Shown one piece after another: positions 1 through 9,785 of a stretch of DNA of 64,000 bases. The stretch spans positions 9,867,698 to 9,931,697 of the forward strand of contig OX328123.1 in the NCBI GenBank assembly GCA_946811695.1, written 5' to 3'. Under the pieces are notes generated by a model, which was given only the letters and a program-made list of their open reading frames with translations, did not search any database and had not been told where the DNA came from. Position numbers and translations under genes: made by a program. Source of the DNA: Gonocerus acuteangulatus (taxonomy: Eukaryota; Arthropoda; Insecta; Hemiptera; Coreidae). Position 1 is the stretch's first letter, and each line of letters starts with the position of its first letter.

Positions 1-345
1 ATGAAAAAAATAGTTATAATTACAGGCAACCGCTGTGATTACACTCTTAATTACAGAAAAATGTGATTACGAGTGAAATTATAGTCAAATGTGTGATTAA
101 AATAGTAATCGTTATCACTCTTGCAATTACAATTACAATTGTATCTCCAGGGTCTGTGATTATAATCGTAATCATGATTATGATTATGACCAAATTTGAT
201 CAGGATATTGTCAAAATGAAACATTTAAAAATATCAGGAGTGATCAATGAGTAAGATGAAATATCTACTGAGCTTCAATAAATTAATTTATGAAATTTAA
301 AGTTATCATCTGGAAAATATTTGATTTTTGATATGATAACTAACT
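1..345. other. Unassigned AT-rich sequence
   Basis: No gene is seen. Roughly the first 190 bases hold many scattered copies of GTGATTA or TAATCAC, in both orientations. They look like a decayed simple repeat or a MITE remnant, but no boundary can be set. Confidence 0.3.
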
Positions 346-562
346 GAGATAATATAGTATTTTTTTTTTTTTTTTTTTTTTTACGGTGCATCTACATCTA
401 GGCCATTAGCGCCGACATCCAGGGTGCAGCGAGGAATTTTTACCAGCGAGCCGTGGGATGCTAAGATTCCTGCCAGAGGTTGGGAATCGAACCCACCATC
501 TCCCGCTTATGAATCCAAGGCGCTAGCCATTAGACCACGGGAGACCCCGAGATAATATAGTA
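346..562 (-). mobile_element. tRNA-headed SINE with 14-bp TSD
   Basis: The SINE body is 360-548 on the minus strand. Perfect target duplications GAGATAATATAGTA lie at 346-359 and 549-562. Read from 548, it begins with a tRNA-like head: an A-box-like segment (GTGGTCTAATGGCTAGCGC) and a B box (GGTTCGATTCC). A body follows, then a tail ending in a poly-A run that appears as poly-T at 360-382. The tail can form a stem of CGGCGC with a decayed GCGCCG (here GCACCG). The head most resembles a tRNA-Glu-type A box, but the anticodon arm is degenerate. This is a retroposon, not a working tRNA gene. Confidence 0.85.
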
Positions 563-910
563 AAACTAATATGGTACAAGTTGAGGCGACAATACTCCAA
601 AGAAAAAAAATCTTACCAGGAATACGTGCAATGCTGGAATCTGTGTCTAAATCCAAAAGTATGCCTTCAGAATAAGTTGTTTCGTTTACAATAAGCTTAG
701 GCTGTTCCTTGCTTGCCCCTGAAATACAAGGAATTTAATACAGATTGTTTTCATATGTTGGGGATGCTGAAAGAAGTGCAACCATTGGATAGGATGTATG
801 TCAAATAAAAGGCCTTTTTTTCCGTCACAACTGTTCCATTGATACTGCTAAGCTGCTTTCGGAAACAAACTTTGTGCAAAGGAAACGTTTCTACATTCTG
901 AGGATCGTCC
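563..910. other. Unassigned sequence upstream of HSE cluster
   Basis: I see no coding frame, repeat or terminus here. If the promoter at 911-1033 belongs to an LTR, the 5' end of that LTR would lie in this stretch, for example near TGTGCAAAGG at about 872. No target duplication confirms it. Confidence 0.3.
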
Positions 911-1033
911 TAGAAGAATCCAGAATATTCTAGAGTATTCCACAACATTCTAGAACAACTCAGATCATTGTGGGATATTACAGAACAATCTTCTTGTATG
1001 GTTGGTGTACCCATTGGTAGGGGGTATATAAAG
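911..1033 (+). promoter_or_regulatory. Heat-shock element cluster plus TATA box
   Basis: Nine consecutive 5-bp units alternate GAA/TTC in exact phase from 913 to 955: GAA 913, ATC 918, GAA 923, TTC 928, GAG 933, TTC 938, CAA 943, TTC 948, GAA 953. Six are perfect and three carry one mismatch. About 70 bp downstream is a TATA box, TATATAAAG, at 1025-1033. This is the layout of an HSF-driven RNA polymerase II promoter firing to the right. An AATAAA at about 1072-1077 follows within 50 bp, which would also suit the U3/R part of a retrotransposon LTR. No heat-shock protein gene lies downstream. The site is clear in sequence; its activity and owner are inference. Confidence 0.6.
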
Positions 1034-1375
1034 CATGATCTGTTTTTGGGCTTGAATTTCAGTGAATTACAGCAAATAAATAACACTGTTCTGCAAAAAA
1101 AAACTTTTCTCCCCTCCCTTGAACAATTTTGCCTGTTTCTCATGTTTTCAGGTGTGCTGAGTCCGAATCTGAACTCAGAAAAATTCTATCACCCTCTGAT
1201 TTTGAGAGAAAAGAGGAGAAACTTGGAAAAAATGAAAAATTGTATTTGAAAATTATTGTCTTTATTATAACAGATTTTTTTTTCTTTTTCAACGGTAAAA
1301 TATAATTAATTGAATCTTGCATGCTATCAGGTATAATACTAGATATGACACAACTCAAAAAATATACACACATCG
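1034..1375 (+). other. Leader-like sequence after the HSE/TATA block
   Basis: The predicted start site is near 1055-1060. An A-rich leader-like stretch and AATAAA follow. No convincing reading frame is seen; short open frames here do not resemble known proteins. The segment ends at the stop of the minus-strand pseudogene, so a transcript from the promoter would run antisense into it. Confidence 0.3.
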
Positions 1376-3025
1376 TCAATGAGTATTTTTTTTTCTTTTG
1401 TACTCTTCCTCCTCTGTCTCCCGCTGCAGTGTCCAGCAGTAATCCGCCAGCATCTTCTCATTCCATTTGCCAGTATATCTTTTTTCCATTCTGGATATGT
1501 CTTGGTGGAATCGTTCTCCATGTTCGTCCGAAACTGCACCCAAATTTGGGGCGAAAAAGTCTAGGTGACTATGCAGGAAATGTATTTTTAAGGACATATT
1601 GCATCCCAATGTTTTATATGAAGTAAGCAGTTCTTGGACTATTTTTCGGTAGTCTCTAGATTTTTCGTTTCCCAAAAACTTAGCACATACCTCTCGAAAA
1701 GCAATCCAAGCCTTTTTCTCAGTAGTATTTAACTTTGCTTCAAAAGTGAGGTCCTTGAGTAGATGTCGAATTTGGGGTCCTACAAAAATTCCCTCCTTTA
1801 TCTTAGCATTGCTGAGATGCGGAAATTTTTGTTTTAAGTACATGAAACCGTCTCCTTCCTTGTCCATCGCTTTTACGAAGTTTTTCATTAGCCCCAATTT
1901 TATGTGGAGTGGGGGTATAATTATTTGGGTTTTGTCCACTAATGGAGGATTGGTAATTTCACCTACTTTTTCCTTACGCTCTGGCCATTTTTTTACGACA
2001 TAATGGTCTCCTCTTTTTCTGCTGTCCCACTCGCACAAAAAAACAACAAAATTTAGTGTAACCTCCTTGGAGTCCTGTAAGCATGGCTACCACTTTAAGA
2101 TCTGCACAAATGCGCCATTTGTACTCATGTTACTTGATTTTTTGTAGAAGTATCTTCATGTTGTCATAGGTTTCTTTCATGTGGACCGAATGAGCTACTG
2201 GGATAGATGGATGTTTGTTTCCATTATGAAGGAGTACTCCTTTTAAACTAAACTAGGAGCTGTCAATGAATAGTCTCCATTCCTCTGGATGGGTTTGCAG
2301 ATCAAGTTCCTGGAGCAAATGAAATACATCATTGCAAAATACAAGATTTTCTTCCATCGAGAAAAAGCATAGAACTCCTGATTCCCGTTTTCTGAAGAAA
2401 GATATATTCACGCCTCCTTCCAAGAGATTCCATTGTTGAAACCTTGACCCAAGCAGCTGAGCTTTTGATTTTGGGAGATCTAAATCACGAACAAGATCAT
2501 TCAATCGCCTCTGATTTATGAGCTGTGGCTGAGTTTCAGAGGGGCTTGTTGACTGGTTCCAGGTTGAGGTGAAACGCTTTCAGAATCGCTGCACTCCTCA
2601 GAACTAAGATGGAACTTACTCGGATTTGGTGGGATGGGCATGGAGGCATCATGTGGAGTTGGTCTCATGGCAGAGGGGATGTTGGGATAAACAATTTTCT
2701 TTTTGCTCTTGAACGAGAAACCTTTGATTGTGGTCATGCAAAAATAGCAATCGGTCACGTGATTTGTAGGTTCTCGCCATATCATGGTAACTGCAAATGG
2801 CATTGACTTATGTGTCCCATTTAGCCAACCAGTCAGAGAACGTGAGCATGAACTACAGCATATTTTAGGAGCCCAGGATTTGTCCTGATCACTTACTTTA
2901 CATCCAAAGTATAACTCGTATGCCTTCTTCACCAGCAGAGTCAGAGGTTTCTGAGTGGACTTGAATGTGACTTCACCACAAACATAGCAAAAGGAATCAG
3001 GCTTATTTATACACTGTCATGACAT
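1376..3025 (-). pseudogene. Decayed copy of a dispersed arthropod gene family
   Basis: A protein of about 550 residues can be followed on the minus strand in three blocks. The N-terminal block (about 3025-2516) has paired cysteines, FCYVCGE and ICCSSC, then ELYFGCKV and WLNGTHKSMPFAV. The middle block (2504-2253) has LVRDLDLPK, LLGSR, FCNDV and EWRLFIDSS. The C-terminal block (2038-1376) has PPLHIKLGLMKNFVKAM, GIFVGPQIR, GCNMSLKIHFLHSHLDFF and GAVSDEHGERFHQDI. I recognise these blocks from a multi-copy, uncharacterised family common in arthropod genomes. Its function is unknown to me; high copy number suggests transposon association. Breaks: TGA as the third codon after the presumed ATG (3025-3023), TAG at 2255-2253, TAA at about 2132-2130, and one extra T in the run near 2034-2040. 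Confidence 0.75.
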
Positions 3026-4346
3026 TACAGAGAAAAAGTGAACTGTTCCCAGAACAATGATAGCACAACTGAATATCCAAATAAGTGCGTTTAGCGAAAG
3101 CCTCGAGAGTACTGATCAAATCCTAGAAGAAAATAGTGACAAGAGAGGGGCTGAGTGGGAGGGGGGAGTTGGGGTATTGAGGGTGAAAGGGGGGCAGGTA
3201 AGGATTTGAATGAAAAGGATACCACCATAAAAGAGAAAGGAAGGTCATTCCCCTAAAGGTCCAGGTAGAGACCAAATCCCTGCCTCAAGATCAAAAACTG
3301 AAAAAACACTTTTAGCCATATTTCTTCAACCACTTGTAATATTCCCATCAATTTTTTTTCCGTTCAAATATACTTCATTGCGCTCAAAATCAACCGGCTT
3401 ATGACTTTTTTTTTTCACTATGTTTTGATGCCAAAAAAAATTCGTCAAATTTACAAAAAACTCACATTTTTGGATAAAAAACTAGAATTTCTCAAGAAAC
3501 TGTGCGTGATGGACAGAATCTGACTTCAAATTCGTGTTCAGCACATTTGAAAACAGTAAGAAAGCATGTTTTGGTTTGAAGGAGGATTTTCGTGCAGAAC
3601 AGTGTAATAAACTGGTGGTCTCTTTCCACCCCAACATTCATTGCTGACAAAGACTACCAAAGAGTAGCCAAAATGTCCTTAATGCAGATTTTAACAAAAA
3701 TCGTACAGATATTTTCCCTGCCATATCCCAACTATTCCCTTACTGCTTAGAATGAAAAACGATGTTTATAAACAAGTATTGTAAATAGAAGTATTGTAGA
3801 ATATACTTTTAATAAAGAGTTTGTACCTCTCATATTTTAAAGTTCATGCTTTTCTACCAACTTCCACACAATCTCATATCAACTCCTTAAGCGTACCCTA
3901 ACTGGTTGTTATAAAGGTTTTTTTGGGAAAAAAAAAGTTTATACTCGCTCCTTTTCCTTTCCTGACAATGATTGTCTATTTTCACATTTGTATAGTGATA
4001 GACAACATAAAAACTAAATAAAGTCAAATGATAAATGAAATAAGTAAAAATAAGATTAAATTCAATAGCATTTTATTTAGTGGCACACTACAAATAGTAG
4101 ACAAAAGCCCTTTATCCAGTGCAGAACATATGTTTCTTTAAAACTCCCTCCTTAGTTAAATTTAAATAAAAAGTTTTGCTTTATTTTAGGCGAAATAGGT
4201 CACTTTTCAGGGAGACAGTAATTAATAAATAATATACATTTAAGTATTCCAGGGGCTGTTTAGACTCTACTAACTACACTTGCGCTGAGAGGGTTAGCAT
4301 CCACGAAGTATGAAGGAGGTCCCTATATATATTTAAATATATATAT
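3026..4346. other. Unassigned intergenic sequence
   Basis: No coding potential or recognisable repeat is seen. It includes G-rich stretches near 3150-3195, A/T runs, and a short TATATATTTAAATATATATA palindrome at about 4325-4346 directly beside the transposon that starts at 4347. Confidence 0.4.
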
Positions 4347-4537
4347 GAGGAGCTTAGTAAGTTGGACAACTCCACTTTTGATTTTTTTACAGGAGAGGTA
4401 AAAAACCATATCTACTATAGGGTTGTCAGTATCATGGTGATTTTTTTATATGTTATTCTCCTAGGTCCAAAAAATATGTTTTCAAAGGCATTACAAAATT
4501 ATATGAGTATTAAGGCCGTAATCACACTTTAAATAGT

Positions 4538-4590
4538 GGAGTTGTCCAAGTTTGAAACCAAGTCATGGAGTTGTCTGTTTTTGAAACCAA
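4538..4590 (+). repeat. Iterated subterminal motif, left pair
   Basis: Two copies of GGAGTTGTC-N5-TTTGAAACCAA (4538-4561 and 4567-4590) sit 29 bp apart. The same motif recurs at 6094-6117 and, as GATACCAA, within the right terminus at 6274-6297. A more decayed relative is near 6132-6155. Such repeats in a DNA transposon are usually transposase-binding sites; that role is inference. Confidence 0.6.
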
Positions 4591-4858
4591 AGGGAGCCAT
4601 TTTAAAATTGAATCTATCCTCTTTTAAAACCAAAAAAAATATGAATTCGATATGCACGAGAGTGTTTTAACATAATATAATTATGTCTAATGTATTAAAA
4701 TAAAACGTATAGTTAAAAATTACTTGAAACAAAATTATTTAAATGCAGTTTGACAAAATTGAAGTCTTTGACTTATTCTCACACCTTAGAAAGAACTAGT
4801 TCATCAAAATCTGCATTCAACACAGTCACAGTGTCCACTGTTGATAACATTAGCAGTT

Positions 4859-5280
4859 TCACTCTGTACTGGGAGGTTGCGGGTACCACTGCAAACGGTC
4901 TCTTTCTCGCCAATTTTCTCCGAAGTACTTGGACAAGAGATTCTTAACATCGGCAAGTTTATTGGGGTTGTAGCCGACGGGAATTGGTGCAGGATTAAGT
5001 TCTAGAAGTGACTTGGCCTTCTTTGTTATGGACATGAATCTATCGATATTTGTGTTGTATGTCACCTCACCAGATACTAGTATATTCTTGTGGATCTTGG
5101 ATCTTTTAAATAGGAAGCGCTTACATCTGGTGCGGAAAGTGAAGGCTTTGGGTTGGCTTTACCACCAAACCAATAACCAATCTCTTTCTACAATTTTCAC
5201 TCGTCCATGTTTCACAAAGACTTCATGATATTCTTCCACGTCAATTATGGTGTAGTATGGCGCACCGCACTTTGATCGTG
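4859..5280 (-). pseudogene. Coding remnant inside the 4347-6304 transposon
   Basis: Reading from about 5280, the minus strand encodes a block with YYTIIDVEEYHEVFVKHGR and IVERDWLLVWW. An in-frame TAA follows at about 5160. The frame then reopens through FTFRTRCKRF, NTNIDRFMSITKKAKSLLE and NPNKLADVKNLLSKYFGENW, ending at 4859. No family is recognised. Its place between the terminal repeats suggests transposase remnant or captured host exon; the sequence does not decide. Confidence 0.4.
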
Positions 5281-6488
5281 CAGATAGATTGTAAAGATAT
5301 CTCTAATGAAACTAAATTATCCTTAGTTTATTCGGTTTAGAAAAAATGTGGTACTTAGCTATCCTCTTCGCACAGTTTTACCTAAAAGTACATATATTGA
5401 AGTTGCTGTGCTATAATTTTAATCGCTGTACTCAGCCATACCTGTGCACAGCTTATTAAAATTAATTTATCAATTAGTGAAGCGATTATTTTATTAAAAA
5501 CGAGTTAACCATTATTATTTTCTGGAGATAGTTGTTGAAAAGTTTGTGATTGCAAATAACTGAACATTAACGGTGGGATCTATCTAATGTCTAGTGTGAA
5601 ACTGTCAATATTTATTTGTTATACGCGAAAATTTAAATAAAGAGGAATATGTCGAGAACAGTTCCCAGTATTACATTAGTGGTTAATTTATTCACTTCAG
5701 GTCTTGAAAATACATTTGGAAGGATTCAGAGTTCTACCAATTGAGTAAAAATGATTTTTTTAAATTGAATACTTGCTGTTTTTCACGGTTTTTGTTATAT
5801 AAAACCCGTTTATCATTAAAATAATTATTCTAAAGAATTGGAAGTGGTCTCATTCTACTCGGTACAGAAGAAATACTTCAATGATACCTAAATCAGAAAG
5901 ATTCAAGTACCTAGAGGTTTTGTCCCAAAATCCGGCGTTCGGCCCACAACGGTGCCGGATAACAGCTAGTTATTAATTAGAATCATTGATAAATGCACTC
6001 ATTACAAGTAACTATAAACATTCAGCCATGATGGATTTGCAGTGCATCTTGGGAGCAGATTGCAGAAATGCAAGCTTCTCATTGGCTACTGAAGGAGTTG
6101 TCATTTTTTGAAACCAAACTATTTTGGAATTGTCCATATTTTGATTCTGAACTGTGCAAATAAACGCTATTTTAACTATTTTCTGTCTGTTTTTAATGCA
6201 AAACAGTTGTAAAACCGAATGCAGCATAAAAAGTTCCTTAAGAATCGACCATAATCTCAAAACCGAAAAAAATGGAGTTGTCCAACTTTGATACCAAGCT
6301 CCTCATATATACATAATGAAATATCAGGACCTTGGAGGAGTAAGGGCGAATCACAAATTCCGGATGTTGGGAAATCGAAGTTAAAGTACTACTTTAAAGT
6401 CCAATGACTTTATGACTCGTGGAGGTCCGGTGTGTCCAAGTGTCTTGAAACAACATAAAGTGATCCACACGAAAGTGTAATACAATGT

Positions 6489-6489
<1 letters not shown>

Positions 6490-6540
<51 letters not shown>
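6490..6540. repeat. (AT)n microsatellite
   Basis: About 25 uninterrupted AT dinucleotides. Unlike most TA tracts in this window it is not clearly inside a HINE element. Confidence 0.95.
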
Positions 6541-6543
<3 letters not shown>

Positions 6544-6825
6544 GGGGGTAGCTTATATAGGTCAGAATTTTAGAACTAGTCTAATGAACTCATGATTTCA
6601 AAACTCTCTCGTGCACTAAAGATTGTATCTTCTAGTGTCATTATTTGAGAGTTTGATTCAGGGTCCCAGACCATCACTAGGATCACCCAGCTCTTTAGTA
6701 ATAGTTACCTGCAAAGATGAAAATCAGGCAACAGGAGCAAAGTACTGACCGGGGTGCCTTATGTTTCAGAATCAGATAGGCTCCCAGTATCTCCCCTCTG
6801 GGGCCTTGTGGTCACAAATTAAACA
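6541..6825 (+). mobile_element. Old copy of the tRNA-Met-like SINE family
   Basis: The body matches the SINE at 23942-24254 in opposite orientation: a block beginning GGTCCCAGACCATCACTAGG, a CAGATA...AGTATCTCCCCTC block and GGGGCCTTGTGG. The expected tRNA-like head region (6541-6610) is only faintly recognisable. No clear target duplication remains. Confidence 0.5.
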
Positions 6826-7787
6826 TAATATTAGGTTTTTTTATTAGTTATTCCCCCCCCCCTAAATTTTCAATCGCATGATGTAATTGAGAGATAATCT
6901 CAGGTCTAAGTATACCATTAGAAAGGTAATTAAGTTTTACAAATTTTGTGAGATTCGGCAGTTTGCAGAATTGTTTTTGAAAGAGTAGTGATTCTAGAAA
7001 AGTTGTCGCCAAGTAGACTTCCTTCTTAATACCAACTTTTGAACAGTTACTACGGTTAGAAAAAAACACTTTCATACATTCAAAGTACATTAGCCTTAAA
7101 GAAAATTTAATGCTGATTTAAAAAAATTAATGTAGCATTGAAAATGCTGAGAAAACTGAGGGTTTTCTACAAAATAATATGTTTTTGTCTAAATAACCTT
7201 TAGAATGGCATATCTCTGGATCAAAAATAGGTAGAAATGCGGTTGGCAGCATTTAACTTCATTTTTATAGTTTAGTTTCAGACTCTTGAGTATTGTCATC
7301 ACGTTGCGATTCACCCTGCATATTTTTCTATTTTTGGATAATCATATTTTATACTCATAATTCAACCATTTTTAGAAACATTATTATTTTGTCTACACCG
7401 ATTTCTAGATCACCTAAAGTTTATCCTATTACTTGTTTATTTCAATCATGAATTGGTGGCATTGGGATTCTACAGTGGTTTTTACCACTGTAGAATTAAT
7501 TTTAATCTGTGTAATTAATTTTAATCTGTTCATTTCCTCTTCATTCCTCACATTTTTCTTGTCCTAACTTTTATGTTGTTTTTCACTGGTAGGAAATGTT
7601 CATTCCTCCTAATGGGATTGGCATGATTTCACATTCATTTCGTGTTTATAAACACGATCTCGTTTCCTTCTAAACCTATATGGCTGGGTGTCCAAATGAA
7701 CGTTACGGTGTTTCATTGCATTTTATCTGTATGAAGGCAGATTTTTTTTTAGAATATTTTATATATAAACAAGACAAGAGTACTTAC
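6826..7787. other. Unassigned; C-run, then possible intron
   Basis: A C-run lies at about 6853-6862. Nothing recognisable is coded here. If the exon at 7788-7935 is real, the part next to it is the following intron of a minus-strand gene. Confidence 0.3.
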
Positions 7788-7935
7788 ATATTATAGTATA
7801 AACAGCTGATCCCAGAAGAAGGAGTATGATAACAGGGATAAGAAGCCATCTTAGTACCCTCCAGGTCATTACGCTTTTCCCGTTGTCCCTGCTAGGAGCA
7901 GCTTCCATCTTGTAAATAGCATCTGACCGGCTTCT
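7788..7935 (-). CDS. Candidate host-gene exon with a membrane anchor
   Basis: The minus strand shows a good acceptor (ATCTGATGTTGCAG, AG at 7937-7936), a 148-nt open segment, and a consensus donor GTAAGT at 7787-7782. The segment encodes a short polar stretch with an internal ATG (KMEAAPSRDNGK), then TWRVLRW and a hydrophobic run (LLIPVIILLLLGSAVYTII) that would span a membrane once. A basic patch before the span suits a type II signal anchor, as in first coding exons of membrane peptidases, but I cannot name the protein. Both flanks are repeats, so the rest of the gene is probably outside the window. This is the best evidence for a working host gene here. Confidence 0.45.
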
Positions 7936-8458
7936 CTGCAACATCAGATAAAATACGCATTAATTTATAACTCTCTTCAACTCATTTAAAGTATAAAGTT
8001 AGGATTCTATTTTCTTCCTGGAGAGATGTAATTTCAGACAAAAAAGTCCGACTCGCAGGAACTGCGTCATCTAAGCGCTGTACCATTCATATCCCTAGTG
8101 TCATTAGCAAAGGAGTAGAAGCAGTTATTGGTAGGTTTTGATATTTCGTGAAAGTGTAAAATGACGTGAAAATGTAAGAGAAGGAAGATTTAAGGCGCCA
8201 AAAGAGAAAACTGATTGTATTCTAAGCGGAAATGACTGCCCCACCTTATCAACGTTTGCCATGGGAAACACAATTACCAATACGTTTCTCATTTTCATAC
8301 CTTATTTTATTAAAATAATAATTTTACTATTAAATGCTATTAAAGAACAATAGCCAATTAAAACGTTAGGTAAACAGTGATAACGTTGAAAAGAACAAAA
8401 CTAACAATTTTTAAGTTTTAAACACTTATTTCTTAGATTGACATCGCCCTATCTAAAA

Positions 8459-9120
8459 TTACATCTATAACTTGTTGTAGGGAATTTAGTAAGGTTTCAA
8501 ATGGTCACCTTACACTTAGCACGATTTAGTAAGGTTTCAAATGGTCACCTTACACTTAACACGATTTAGTAAGGTTTCAAATGGTCACCTTACACTTACC
8601 ACGATTTAGTAAGGTTTCAAATGGTCACCTTACACTTAGCACGATTTCCCAACCGTTTTCGAGATATTTTAGAAAATAAACGAAAATTACATCTATAACT
8701 TTTTGTAGGGAATTTAGTAAGGTTTCAAATGGTCACCTTACACTTAGCACGATTTAGTAAGGTTTCAAATGGTCACCTTACACTTAGCACGATTTCCCAA
8801 CCGTTTTCGAGATATTTTAGAAAATAAACGAAAATTACATCTATAACTTTTTGTAGGGAATTTAGTAAGGTTTCAAATGGTCACCTTACACTTACCACGA
8901 TTTAGTAAGGTTTCAAATGGTCACCTCACACTTAGCACGATTTCCCAACCGTTTTCGAGATATTTTAGAAAATAAACGAAAATTACATCTATAACTTTTT
9001 GTAGGGAATTTAGTAAGGTTTCAAATGGTCACCTTACACTTACCACGATTTAGTAAGGTTTCAAACGGTCACCTTACACTTAGCACGATTTCCCAACCGT
9101 TTTCGAGATATTTTAGAAAA
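8459..9120. repeat. Nested 40-bp / 149-bp tandem repeat inside HINE A1
   Basis: A 40-bp unit (GATTTAGTAAGGTTTCAAAT plus GGTCACCTTACACTTAGCAC) is repeated four times in the first block and twice in each later block. Each block also carries a segment with CCCAACCGTTTTCGAGATAT and AACTTTTTGTAGGGAATT, giving a higher-order period of 149 bp (starts near 8687, 8836 and 8985; the first block is 80 bp longer). Single-copy versions of both parts exist in the other HINE-A copies, so the array grew inside the element. Confidence 0.9.
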
Positions 9121-9582
9121 AAAACGAAAATTTCAAAACTTTTCATGCCTGTTAATGAAATATTTTAGTTTTAGTACTACCTTAATTCCAAAGGAAACAG
9201 AAGTTTATCTATCTTAGATTAGACGAATATCAAACGTCAGGAAAAAGTTTAAACAGAATTAATCGTTTCTGAATACCCAAACTGAAAATTAGTTTGGAAA
9301 ATTAGGTGTTTCATTGTTTCTCAAAAACGGTTAAAGATATCGCTTTAAAAATGGTTTCATTTGTTTTTACACGTTAAGAAATCTTTAAAAGAGTACCTTC
9401 AAGAATATGAACTCTAAACCGTAAGCCTTACGATATTTTTTTGCGGGAATTTCGTTCCAAGAACCATCTTCCGGTGGACAGATTCTGCTGTTTAACAAAC
9501 TTGACCTTTCTAAATAGTCGAAAGATTTTTGCACAAAATTTCATCAAAATCGGACAATTTTTCAGGCAGCTACAGCTCGAAC

Positions 9583-9583
9583 A

Positions 9584-9654
<71 letters not shown>
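9583..9654. repeat. (TA)n/(CA)n microsatellite within HINE A1
   Basis: About 29 TA units change into ACACACAC before CAAATTTGAACCACC, the conserved flank that follows the tract in every HINE-A copy. Confidence 0.95.
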
Positions 9655-9655
<1 letters not shown>

Positions 9656-9785
9656 AATTTGAACCACCAGTATTTTCGTGATCTATGGGTTCTGAAACAA
9701 GAAAGTTTCTAGTCGGCACTTCCGGATTGCGTCGTGAGGTCACCCTCATAAGGGGGTTCTCCCTATGAAGGTAGGGGGGGACGTG

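Larger units (their letters stand above)
4347..6304. mobile_element. TIR DNA transposon, unassigned superfamily
   Basis: The left end GAGGAGCTTAGTAA plus GTTGGACAACTCCA (4347-4374) is inverted at the right end (6273-6304), where GAGGAGCTTGGTATCAAA precedes the same GTTGGACAACTCCA. The flanks are alternating AT on both sides, so any 8-bp-type duplication (about ATATATAT) cannot be told from the local repeat. The element is 1,958 bp and holds an interrupted minus-strand coding remnant (4859-5280) and several internal copies of the terminal motif. Part of it recurs at about 39960-40330. I cannot name the superfamily. Confidence 0.65.
8040..9785 (-). mobile_element. HINE-like element A1 (Helentron-type)
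   Basis: Elements of this family read, 5' to 3': TTTTAGCGCGGTTCC, a block of about 130 bp, a (TA)n tract, a long core, then near the 3' end a GCGCTAAGATGA-type segment, a hairpin CGCAG-TTC-CTGCG and GTCGGACTTTTT. In this minus-strand copy the hairpin is 8054-8066 and the TA tract 9585-9640; the 5' end at about 9785 is decayed. Short subterminal inverted repeats, a single 3' hairpin and an internal microsatellite are known traits of DINE-1/HINE elements moved by Helentrons. No protein is coded. Family assignment is inference from structure. Confidence 0.6.

Noticed and set aside
911..1290. Definite solo LTR
   Set aside because: The TATA box and AATAAA spacing fit, but no TG...CA ends with a target duplication could be found, so only the regulatory site is annotated.
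9428..9667. Open frames rich in Ile-Tyr (also near 33700, 51000, 55650, 62780)
   Set aside because: They are translations of TA microsatellites.
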